The notes under the pieces are model-generated. The model was not told the DNA's origin and did no database searches. It saw nothing but the letters and a program-made list of their open reading frames with translations. From Legionella waltersii (GTDB lineage Bacteria > Pseudomonadota > Gammaproteobacteria > Legionellales > Legionellaceae), in NCBI RefSeq assembly GCF_001468085.1, contig NZ_LNZB01000060.1, positions 728,417-792,416 of the forward strand: 64,000 bases of DNA, given 5' to 3'. The translations under genes were made by a program, and so were the position numbers. Each line of letters starts with the position of its first letter. Positions within the stretch are counted from its first letter, which is position 1. This document shows, piece by piece, positions 36,884-44,589 of the stretch.

Positions 36884-38095
36884 ATGGCAGATACTGTTAG
36901 AACTACCCCCAACATTGATAAAAATGAAACCACATCAACAGCGGATAGCTCCCTAGACCCAATAAGCGTTGAGACATTAAAGAATGGAATTCAAGAGCTT
37001 AGTGCGAACCAAAATAGTTTTATAGAAATTAAAAAGCACATTGCAAAAGTGGTTGAAGCACTCGCACAAAACAGTAGTTTCTTTAGCAGAATCGCGACAA
37101 CATGGGCTGATATGCCCCTTTGGCTAAAAATTGTTTTGGGGTTTGCTGTCGTTGTCCCAACCTTGGTTCTGGGTATTGTATTTCAAGTGATCACTTTAAT
37201 CGTATTTAGCCTATTATCGATTGCCTCATACCTTGGAATTGCCTACTTGTTAAATAATCATAATGAACATACCCATGATATAACTGACAAATTACAAGAA
37301 ACCATGAATACATTGGCTGATTCACTAGAAGAAGCCATTCAATCATTGGAACCACTTCGCAAAGAGCTTGCCGAGCAAGTTAATTATTTCCATGATGAAA
37401 ATGAGCGTTTACTGAGTAGTGATGAAGAGTTACGCCATAAAATCTCACAACTCACTGAAGAAGGTAGACGTCTTCAGGAAGACTCTGAATCATTAAAGTC
37501 TGTTAATTTTCAGCTTAAAGGCACGAACACGAAGTTAGAATCCAGTAATGAATTACAAAAGGAACTTCTTCGAATCAACGTCCAAGAAATTGAACGCTTA
37601 AACAAAGAGAGTGAAAAAAATGCCTTCGCTCTTGTTCAGGCCACTCAAGAGCTTGAAAGGGTACAAAAGGAAATGGGAGAAAGACTTAGACAATCTCAAT
37701 TAATTGCCGAGGTACTCCAACAAAATGCCATTGAATTCTCAAATCAGGTTATTGAATCGAAGGAAGAAAGAGAACTGTTTCAAACAAAATTAAAAGGCTT
37801 TGTCAGCAACCAAGCAGAGAGTTTCAATCGAATAACGGATAGAATTTTTCAAGCCGAAACGGAGTTGGCTCGGGTAAAGGAAGAACTCAATTTCAGTAAC
37901 AAACGAAATGAAGAATTGTTGGATCGCATGGATAGAGTATTAATACCTTGGGAAAATCGCCTTAATCTAATCACCCCCCCCCCAACCGTCAAACACAGCA
38001 AAACAATTTCTGAGATTGGATTAATGGGGCATAAAGAGAACATAAACCCGACTAAAGTATCCTCAGAACAGCATTTGATTGAAGTGAGGATATAA
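36884..38095 (+). CDS. legC2: LegC2/YlfB-like coiled-coil membrane protein, candidate effector
   Basis: A 403-residue protein with a polar N-terminus, a hydrophobic hairpin of two segments (about 80-102 and 103-124), then some 210 residues of coiled-coil (ELRHKISQLTEEGRRLQEDS, EKEMGERLRQ-like heptads) and a short polar tail. Size and plan match the LegC2/LegC7 (YlfB/YlfA) group, Dot/Icm effectors that act in SNARE-related membrane traffic. As I recall, ylfB lies in this neighbourhood, downstream of lspLM and dgt, in L. pneumophila. Orthology is inferred from architecture and position, not from alignment. Another coiled-coil membrane protein remains possible. AAAGGGAAAGAC precedes the ATG. Confidence 0.62.
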   Translation: MADTVRTTPNIDKNETTSTADSSLDPISVETLKNGIQELSANQNSFIEIKKHIAKVVEALAQNSSFFSRIATTWADMPLWLKIVLGFAVVVPTLVLGIVFQVITLIVFSLLSIASYLGIAYLLNNHNEHTHDITDKLQETMNTLADSLEEAIQSLEPLRKELAEQVNYFHDENERLLSSDEELRHKISQLTEEGRRLQEDSESLKSVNFQLKGTNTKLESSNELQKELLRINVQEIERLNKESEKNAFALVQATQELERVQKEMGERLRQSQLIAEVLQQNAIEFSNQVIESKEERELFQTKLKGFVSNQAESFNRITDRIFQAETELARVKEELNFSNKRNEELLDRMDRVLIPWENRLNLITPPPTVKHSKTISEIGLMGHKENINPTKVSSEQHLIEVRI

Positions 38096-38254
38096 TCACA
38101 GTTCAACCAATATGCTATTTCCTAAAAAATGAATAGCACTGAACTCAGCAAATGGTTAACTGGCAGTTATCTCGTGGAACACAAAGCAACCACGTGGTTT
38201 AAATTTTAACCCCAGTGTTGTAAAATGGGCATTTTTAGTTCCTGTTAACTGATC

Positions 38255-39862
38255 ATGTCCAAGCTTAGATTTTTTAGAAATACTGTTGCTAATCAACGAA
38301 GGGCTCATAAGAAAGCTAGCTTTACTAGAGATCCTAGGATAAAGTTTCTTGGTAGTTTGTCCCCATTAAATGGCTTGATAATGAAAGCCATCCATTTAAA
38401 CACGAATCATAACTATTTTTGGAATGGAGCAAAGCAACTCCTTTTTATGCGTATTTTACATAGCCCATTAGCGATGAGTGATGTATCAAGATTTGATGGT
38501 AATCTATTGCAAATCCAGCGTTGGCTTACACAACAATTAAAATCTCCTACGCCAATATGGAGTCAAGCTTGGAAGCACCCAATTCGCAAAGCCTGGGCCA
38601 CTCAAGCTATTAAGAATCATTCTCTACATCTCGAAGACAGAGAACAATTTGCTGATGTCACTGTTTGTGGATTTAAAATTGATCCTCGTCTTCCCTATCG
38701 CTTTAATCCAACAAGTCAAATTGCGATATGGTTTAGTACATCTCCTAATCTTGCGATACGTGATAAAGAAAAATCTCGATTAATTGAAAGAGGATTATCT
38801 GTATCCAATAGAGAGAATGTTTTAGTATACAGTTCTATATTATTAGATGATTCAGCAAAAGAGGATATGAAGATATTCTCAAGTAAACATCAAATTGTTC
38901 TAATTGATATTGATGATCTAAATATAACCTTATCAAACACGTCCAGAGAACTTCTTCAATTAGCACGGCTCGAATTATCGCATTTAGGTAAAGGGGGTAA
39001 CCCCGCAGCTGCCTCTGATCTTATTCGCTGGATACCAGAAATAATGAAGGGCTCAGTATACGCAGATATTGATTTACCCATCGATGATTCAATAGTTGAG
39101 CAACCAATGCTCCATCCAAGTGCTGGTTTACCAGTAGTCTGTAATATGGGATCATTTACTTACACGACTTTACCAAGCTATCAGCAAGCTGAAAACTGCA
39201 CGATTAATACAGACATTATTGCCTATAGTGATCATTCAGATACTGAATTATTTATGGAAAGTGTCGCAAAACATATCCTTCAATCCTATAAAAATCCTTT
39301 CCAAACACTTGTTAAAAGCAAAGCGCCTATTTGTGAAACACAAGCATTTAAGAACATGCTTAATACCCCAAAAGCAACCTTATTTGATTTAAGAAAAATG
39401 GTCTCTGATTGTTCAACACTTAAGGATTTTTATCATTTGCTAGGTAGAGATCTTTTCCGTAACACATTTAGATTATCTGCAAATGACTTGGAATCTTTGC
39501 AAATATGCTTCAAATACAACTCCACCTTACCAAGCAACCTTTTGAAAAACATGAGCCAAATTAATTCGCAACTAAAAGATCTACGAACCCATTATTATAA
39601 AGCACTTGTTGAAGAAATTTCTGGCCCAGGAGCGATCTATCGAGCTTTTGGTGGCATTAAACTTTTTCACAATGGTGCCTATAGAAAAGAGAGTTTGCTT
39701 CCAGTATCCAATGCAAGAGCCCTCGAGGGGTTCGGTTGTGTCAACAATATGACAAGTTTTGTTTCTGATAACATCCCATCATGGCGATTAACTGAGGAAG
39801 AATTCAATAAAAGATCATTTAATGAAGATGGACTTTCTTGGATTTCTCCACCAGGTCGTTGA
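38255..39862 (+). CDS. Putative GT-A glycosyltransferase with DXD motif, candidate effector
   Basis: A 535-residue protein. The core pattern AAASDLIRWIPEIMKGSVYADIDLP at residues 251-275 corresponds to the conserved D-x-x-R and DXD (D271, D273) that bind UDP-sugar and metal in TcdA/TcdB-like and Gly_transf_sug enzymes. SQIAIWFSTSP at 154-164 fits the start of the nucleotide-binding fold. No signal peptide. Legionella uses several such enzymes (Lgt and SetA types) to glycosylate host proteins, so a translocated toxin is likely, but the subfamily is not recognised. A basic N-terminus (RNTVANQRRAHKKASF) is notable. Confidence 0.7.
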   Translation: MSKLRFFRNTVANQRRAHKKASFTRDPRIKFLGSLSPLNGLIMKAIHLNTNHNYFWNGAKQLLFMRILHSPLAMSDVSRFDGNLLQIQRWLTQQLKSPTPIWSQAWKHPIRKAWATQAIKNHSLHLEDREQFADVTVCGFKIDPRLPYRFNPTSQIAIWFSTSPNLAIRDKEKSRLIERGLSVSNRENVLVYSSILLDDSAKEDMKIFSSKHQIVLIDIDDLNITLSNTSRELLQLARLELSHLGKGGNPAAASDLIRWIPEIMKGSVYADIDLPIDDSIVEQPMLHPSAGLPVVCNMGSFTYTTLPSYQQAENCTINTDIIAYSDHSDTELFMESVAKHILQSYKNPFQTLVKSKAPICETQAFKNMLNTPKATLFDLRKMVSDCSTLKDFYHLLGRDLFRNTFRLSANDLESLQICFKYNSTLPSNLLKNMSQINSQLKDLRTHYYKALVEEISGPGAIYRAFGGIKLFHNGAYRKESLLPVSNARALEGFGCVNNMTSFVSDNIPSWRLTEEEFNKRSFNEDGLSWISPPGR

Positions 39863-40006
39863 TTCATGATAGGTAATGGCTATTTTTGAGAGGCGCGATT
39901 ATATCTCTGAAACCTTAAGGAATTCTTAAATCCGGGCATAAAGCTTGCATATTTATTTACAAAAGTGTTATGTTGAATTGGAATGGATTTGGAAGTGGAG
40001 TGCAAA

Positions 40007-40273
40007 ATGGAATCAATGATTGACTTGGTTGGATATATTGCTTCGTCTTTGGTCTTCGCCACTTTTTATGTCAAAAGGATTTTGACACTACGAATTATAG
40101 CGATATGCAGCAATGTGGCTTTCATCACTTATGGCTTTGGATGTCATTTGCAGCCAATCTTTTTACTGCACTCAATGCTCTTGCCCCTAAACATGTATCG
40201 AATCTTTGAGTTACTCCGTAAAGAGGGGTATTTTAGTGAATTAAAGAGCATTAATGTAAAAGTATCTCGTTAA
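40007..40273 (+). CDS. Small CBU_0592-like membrane protein
   Basis: An 88-residue protein with three hydrophobic segments. The pattern LVGYIASSLVFATFYVK, LRIIAICSNVAFITYG and HSMLLPLNMYRIFEL matches the small membrane family related to the Popeye-type N-terminus (CBU_0592-like). Function unknown. An upstream in-frame ATG at 39983 exists, but GTGGAG at 39995-40000 favours the ATG at 40007. Confidence 0.72.
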   Translation: MESMIDLVGYIASSLVFATFYVKRILTLRIIAICSNVAFITYGFGCHLQPIFLLHSMLLPLNMYRIFELLRKEGYFSELKSINVKVSR

Positions 40274-40279
40274 TCATAC

Positions 40280-40529
40280 ACAGGACTTCTAAATAAATCC
40301 CTTCAATTTCCCCTTCGCGCCAGGAATGGGGAGAAGGTTCCCGAAGGGCAGATGAGGGGTTAATTGTTCGAAGTTATCTTGTTTATATGGAGCACTTGGT
40401 GCTTGAAATGCTTATGCAAAACCCTGAAGTCGATTCAAAAATTGCTTTGGATGAGGGAGTTTAGATAAACGAAATGACCGAAAGCAAACCATGTTTTAAC
40501 GAAGAGATCGGGGTTTTGAGTAAGTCCTG
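40280..40529. mobile_element. 250-bp composite inverted-repeat element
   Basis: Ends are ACAGGACTT at the left and AAGTCCTGA at the right. The right part (from about 40405) is homologous to the 126-bp element at 41676. The left arm (about 40289-40405, with TTTCCCCTTCGC, CCCGAAGGGC and GGAGCACTTGGTG) is shared with the element at 43451. No ORF of note. Fills the gap between 40273 and 40610. Confidence 0.72.
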
Positions 40530-40609
40530 ATAAAGTATACTCCTATTGGTTAAGCGCATTATAAGGTATATTATGCAAGTTCTTAACTAAACGTATTTGG
40601 TGAAAAGCA

Positions 40610-41029
40610 ATGTCTTACTGTCGCCCTCTCATGGCCATTATTCTTTTTTTCTTTGTAGATCAGTTGTACGCGGGTAGCTATAAACCGCAATGTCCAAAAG
40701 AAATCAACGCATTAGAACACATTCAGACCTCTGTAAAGGGCTGGGAAACATTGAAAGGTATCAAAAATAATTTTTTAAGTAGCATCTCCTTTTATTCAGG
40801 ACACCCAAAACAACAAGCAAGCCTCAAACCAAATTCAATCAACTCTAAACAAGCAAAATGGTCCTTCTCGCCTAATGAAACAATTTATATACTCTGCCAG
40901 TACAATAAATCTGGCATCGAGCTCACACAACAACTACGCCCTAAAACAAAAAATTGCACGGTTCTATTTAATCCCCATGTCCAAGGTGATCAAGGTTACT
41001 TACCGAAAGAGATTCAATGTACAGATTAG
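40610..41029 (+). CDS. Secreted STY0301-like protein
   Basis: A 139-residue protein with a signal peptide (about 1-21, MAIILFFFVDQLYAG) and three or four conserved cysteines (QCPKEI near the N-terminus, ILCQYNKSGIELT, KNCTVLF, IQCTD). The Cys-Pro start, the W-rich middle and the C-Y late motif resemble the STY0301 family of small periplasmic proteins of unknown function. Moderately confident about the family. Confidence 0.68.
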   Translation: MSYCRPLMAIILFFFVDQLYAGSYKPQCPKEINALEHIQTSVKGWETLKGIKNNFLSSISFYSGHPKQQASLKPNSINSKQAKWSFSPNETIYILCQYNKSGIELTQQLRPKTKNCTVLFNPHVQGDQGYLPKEIQCTD

Positions 41030-41124
41030 CCAGTCGGGTTTGGGAAGAGCAACAACAAGATTGAGGCCTAACTTTGTCAAAAATGCTATAATTATTAGGA
41101 GACTTATGAAAAGGATGTAGTATC

Positions 41125-41529
41125 ATGATTACCGAGTATTTAGCCACAGTCATTGGGTGGTATCTTGTTGCTGTAAGTCTTTTTATGTTCTTCCGGCAAG
41201 AGCAAATGAAACCAATTATCACCGATGTTATGGAACAAAGGGGTCTACTCTTTGTGTTAGCTATTATTACCTTTATTTTAGGGTTATTAATGGTAACAAG
41301 CCATAATATTTGGGTAATGGGTTGGCCAGTAGTGGTCACTGTTCTCTCATGGTTGGTTCTATTAAGTGGTTTACTCCGTCTATTTTGTCCTGATACGGTC
41401 ATTAAAATGGGAAAATCATTTTTAGATAATCCAATCAGAATGAAAATTGCAGCAGTTGTGTCTCTTGTTGTGGGCTTGTATTTATTGTTGCATATCTATT
41501 GCCCTCAATATTCTCATTGGTTTGGATAA
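41125..41529 (+). CDS. Four-TM membrane protein of unknown function
   Basis: A 134-residue inner-membrane protein with four hydrophobic helices (about 5-23, 43-60, 66-87, 108-128). AAGGA lies upstream of the ATG. No conserved motif recognised; it may belong to a small DUF membrane family. Not obviously linked to its neighbours, which are separated by element-rich spacers. Confidence 0.7.
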   Translation: MITEYLATVIGWYLVAVSLFMFFRQEQMKPIITDVMEQRGLLFVLAIITFILGLLMVTSHNIWVMGWPVVVTVLSWLVLLSGLLRLFCPDTVIKMGKSFLDNPIRMKIAAVVSLVVGLYLLLHIYCPQYSHWFG

Positions 41530-41675
41530 ACTAGCTCAACCAATGAGTGGAAACATAAAGAGATCTCTTTAGAGCTGGTCGAGATTGAAAAACAATTGCA
41601 TCGACCATGGATAGGATGTATTGATTTTTCCATCTATCATAAATAGACTTCTTATTCGGCCCTATTCTATTTAAT

Positions 41676-41801
41676 ACAGGACTTACGAAAAACCCCAAGG
41701 TCGAGGCAAAAGACATTTTTAATGAGGGAGTTTAGATGGACTAAATGACCGAATTAACAATGTCTTTTAACGAAGAGATTGGGGTTTTTAGTAAGTCCTG
41801 T
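41676..41801. mobile_element. 126-bp MITE-like element, best-preserved copy
   Basis: Terminal repeats of about 23 bp, ACAGGACTTACGAAAAACCC and the complement of TTTTTAGTAAGTCCTGT, with one or two mismatches. The core contains GAGGGAGTTTAGATGGACTA and GACCGAAT. TA is found outside both CAGG ends, consistent with a TA target. No transposase is nearby, so mobilisation would need one elsewhere. Confidence 0.8.
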
Positions 41802-41849
41802 AAAATAGATTTTCAATGTGTTCTGCACCTAGTTAATCAAGGAAACTGT

Positions 41850-42263
41850 ATGTTTAAAAAATTATTTATTTTTGCCTTTGTAATTCTAGTTGGTTTGTTA
41901 ACTGGATGTGGCCCTATTTACGACACAGAATACACCTTTATCCCTCCAAAATCTGACATGTCTAAGATGTGCACCGCCCAATGCGTTCAGAATAAAAGCA
42001 ATTGTGAGCAAAATTGCCGCCTTGAAAACGAAAATTGCCGCTTAAGAGCCCAGCAAAGCGCCATGTATGAATACAATCAATACAAAGACAATCAAACTCG
42101 ATTAGGTTTACCTATAAATAAAACCACAAGAGATTTTGATACAAGTGGATCTTGCTACAATTCATGCCAATGTGACTCTACTTATCGTGCTTGTTATTCA
42201 TCATGTGGAGGAGAGGTCCAAGAACACAAAGTATGTGTCGCTTTTTGTGATAAAAAACAGTAA
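41850..42263 (+). CDS. Cysteine-rich lipoprotein
   Basis: A 137-residue lipoprotein. Signal peptide with lipobox LLTGC; the mature part has twelve further cysteines, in patterns such as CTAQCVQNKSNCEQNC and CYNSCQCDSTYRACYSSC. Such density suggests disulfides or metal binding in the periplasm. The frame runs upstream into the MITE, but AAGGA before the ATG at 41850 and the signal peptide fix the start there. Family not recognised. Confidence 0.8.
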   Translation: MFKKLFIFAFVILVGLLTGCGPIYDTEYTFIPPKSDMSKMCTAQCVQNKSNCEQNCRLENENCRLRAQQSAMYEYNQYKDNQTRLGLPINKTTRDFDTSGSCYNSCQCDSTYRACYSSCGGEVQEHKVCVAFCDKKQ

Positions 42264-42271
42264 GTCTAATT

Positions 42272-42310
42272 AAAAAGTTGAGACTGTCCTTGTAGGCTTA
42301 GCAAGGACAG
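42272..42310 (-). terminator. Terminator for the minus-strand protease gene
   Basis: CTGTCCTTG (42284-42292) and CAAGGACAG (42302-42310) form a 9-bp stem; on the minus strand CTTTTTAATT follows. It lies between convergent genes and may act both ways. Confidence 0.6.
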
Positions 42311-42373
42311 CCAAAATAGATCATGGCTTGGAGTGACACAGAAAAATAAAAACATAAGCAACCCATGCAACAC

Positions 42374-43270
42374 TTATTTTATAAATTTAGCGTTTGGTAC
42401 GAATTGTTTAATCCACTCTTGTACATGCGTAATTCGTGGAAACCAAGATGAATTTCCATAAGATGCATTCTCACTGCCATCTGAATTGACTCCTGCAATA
42501 GCCCAACCATTATCAGTTTGAATCCAAGCAGGACCTCCGCTATCCCCTGAACCGAGTATACCTGCAAGGGGCGATATTGGTTTAGTTATTCCTTTGTCAG
42601 TTATCGGGTTTGCTATAGATCCATCTTCTTTAGGAAGCCAGACAGCAAGATAGTTTCCTGCATCGCCTTTTGTCGGAATTGGTTCAACCGCAGGGTCTAC
42701 TGACTCAACCAATCCTTCAGCCGCAGCGGGTTCGTTCTCGGTATCAATCGTAGCATCCTCCCCTTTTTTACCTGCCCCACGCCACCCATAACCGATAAAA
42801 GTTAAAATCTTACCTTTCTCATCATTCCCTGAATACAAAGCCGGTTGAGGTCCAACATCAGTGACTTCTTCCGTTAAACGTACAATTGCAAAATCATATC
42901 CTGTGCGATCACTTGAGCTTTCATTCCATAGTGGGTGCAAATACACAGCATCCCCATCATATTCTGTTCCATCTATAGCCTCGTAAGTATAATCATTCGC
43001 TTTAGTTCCAGGAGGAAACATATGACCTGCAGTGAGAACATAACCATGACCTTGATAATTTCCTATCCAAGATCCAGATCCACTGGAGGACTCCCCATCA
43101 AGAAAGATCAATGAGGAAAATTGAGGCTCTAAAGCCAGAGCCTCAGCAGGGTCAAAACCATATTGTTTATAAGTACTTTCTAAAATAATAACCGCCCAAG
43201 AACTGGTCGATATCACTATCATTAATAAGCCGACTATGCCGCTCACATACCATCTTTGTAATGATTTCAT
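42374..43270 (-). CDS. Secreted trypsin-like serine endopeptidase
   Basis: A 298-residue exported protease of the S1 (chymotrypsin) family. Signal peptide about 1-26. The triad is visible: His in VLTAGHMFPPG, Asp in GYDFAIVRL, Ser in GSGDSGGPAW. The frame is open to an ATG at 43288, but AAGGGGGG just before the ATG at 43270 decides the start. Secreted S1 proteases are common type II substrates, so export through Lsp is plausible but inferred. Confidence 0.88.
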   Translation of the reverse strand: MKSLQRWYVSGIVGLLMIVISTSSWAVIILESTYKQYGFDPAEALALEPQFSSLIFLDGESSSGSGSWIGNYQGHGYVLTAGHMFPPGTKANDYTYEAIDGTEYDGDAVYLHPLWNESSSDRTGYDFAIVRLTEEVTDVGPQPALYSGNDEKGKILTFIGYGWRGAGKKGEDATIDTENEPAAAEGLVESVDPAVEPIPTKGDAGNYLAVWLPKEDGSIANPITDKGITKPISPLAGILGSGDSGGPAWIQTDNGWAIAGVNSDGSENASYGNSSWFPRITHVQEWIKQFVPNAKFIK

Positions 43271-43450
43271 GCTACCCCCCTTAGTCACTTATTCTATTTT
43301 TCCAGTAATGGTATAAATATCCGCTTTAAAAACAGTGACTCTCTATCATGTTTATGGATATAACTTAGTGAATTGATTAAATTATAGTCGTTAAATTTCC
43401 TAAAAGAGGTCACCTATTCAATCATCTAAAAGGCGAACACTTGTCTGAAC

Positions 43451-43680
43451 CAGTACTTCTAAATAACTAATTTCCCCTTCGCCTCAGGAATGAGGCGAAG
43501 GTGCCCGAAGGGCGGAAGGGGTTGATTGTTCCAAGTTATCTAGTTTATGTGGAGCACTTGGTGTTTGGATGCTTACGAAAAACCCCAATCTCTTCGTTAA
43601 TAGACAGTTTTAATTCGGTCATTTAGTCCATCTTAAACATGTCTTTTACCTCGACCTTGGGTTTTTTAGTACATCCTGGT
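43451..43680. mobile_element. Composite inverted-repeat element with inverted inner module
   Basis: The left arm (43451-43571) is clearly homologous to the left arm at 40280. The right part (about 43572-43680), read on the minus strand, matches the 126-bp element at 41676, so the inner module lies in the opposite orientation to that at 40405. The outer ends are decayed (CAGTACTTC and ACATCCTGG). The rest of the 43271-43794 gap holds nothing else I recognise. Confidence 0.7.
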
Positions 43681-43794
43681 TTAGAGATAGTTTAGTTGCA
43701 TTACAAATAGTGCATGATTCACTCGATGAACAATAAATTGAGTTAATATTCAACATGGTGTACTATAAGTTTTTCAACATTCATCCTATAATTA

Positions 43795-44568
43795 ATGCCA
43801 AACGATAATGGATCAGATCCAATCAATAAAACCAAAGAAACAGATCCTAATACTCCTTTAAAAATACGAACCACTCTTCCAATGAGCAACTGCCAAAGTG
43901 AAGTGCATACAACCCAAATTCAGGTTGAAGATCAAAATGATGATTCAACATTACCAGCAGATTTAAATCAATTACCAACAGAACTAAAGGTCATTATTAC
44001 ATCCATGTTGCCTCAAGATCAGCTAAAACTACTATTACTGGTCAATAAGGAGTGGAGAACTATAGTCAGAGAGGAAGCAGCTCGATATCTTAATCAATGC
44101 ATTGCAGAAATAAAGAGCTTACACATCAATGAAGATCTCGATAGGATCTCTCAATTTTTAAATGCATTTTCAAGATTATGTGGCATAACGGGTGATCGTT
44201 TTATACTGTTAAACCAAATAGTACAAGTTGCTAAAAGTCTTGAAGCCCCAATAGCAAAATACGTTTATTTACAACAAGAGTTAACTCAAGCAATTAATAG
44301 CTTGCAAGCAGCATACCGACCAACGATTCATTTCAGTGTTTTTGTTAGACCCCAAAACAATACATTACACAAACTTATCCAGTCTATAATCCCAACAGCA
44401 TCCAAAAATATAAACATTGATCCAACTAAAATTTTACTTTATTCTCGATTAGCCCCAGATCATCAGGTTTCTAGAGAATTAGAAGCCCTTATACGTCTAA
44501 GAAAAAGCCCTCATGCCCAAAATGAAGATAATAATAATTCCAAATATTCCTCAACGCCTTCACCTTGA
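43795..44568 (+). CDS. F-box protein, candidate effector
   Basis: A 257-residue protein with an F-box at about residues 60-95: LPTELKVIITSMLPQDQLKL followed by VNKEWRTIVREEA, with the LP...I...L...L..V...W spacing of eukaryotic F-boxes that bind Skp1. The N-terminal 55 residues are polar and disordered-looking; the C-terminal part is helical with a polar tail. In Legionella such proteins (AnkB, LegU1) recruit host SCF ubiquitin ligase. No good ribosome site precedes the ATG at 43795, so the start is uncertain and an ATG at 43882 is possible. Confidence 0.75.
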   Translation: MPNDNGSDPINKTKETDPNTPLKIRTTLPMSNCQSEVHTTQIQVEDQNDDSTLPADLNQLPTELKVIITSMLPQDQLKLLLLVNKEWRTIVREEAARYLNQCIAEIKSLHINEDLDRISQFLNAFSRLCGITGDRFILLNQIVQVAKSLEAPIAKYVYLQQELTQAINSLQAAYRPTIHFSVFVRPQNNTLHKLIQSIIPTASKNINIDPTKILLYSRLAPDHQVSRELEALIRLRKSPHAQNEDNNNSKYSSTPSP

Positions 44569-44589
44569 TAGAAGGCTACAATGTAGACA

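Noticed and set aside
41745..41849. Upstream extension of the cysteine-rich lipoprotein
   Set aside because: It lies within the MITE-like element and would place a signal peptide in the middle of the protein.
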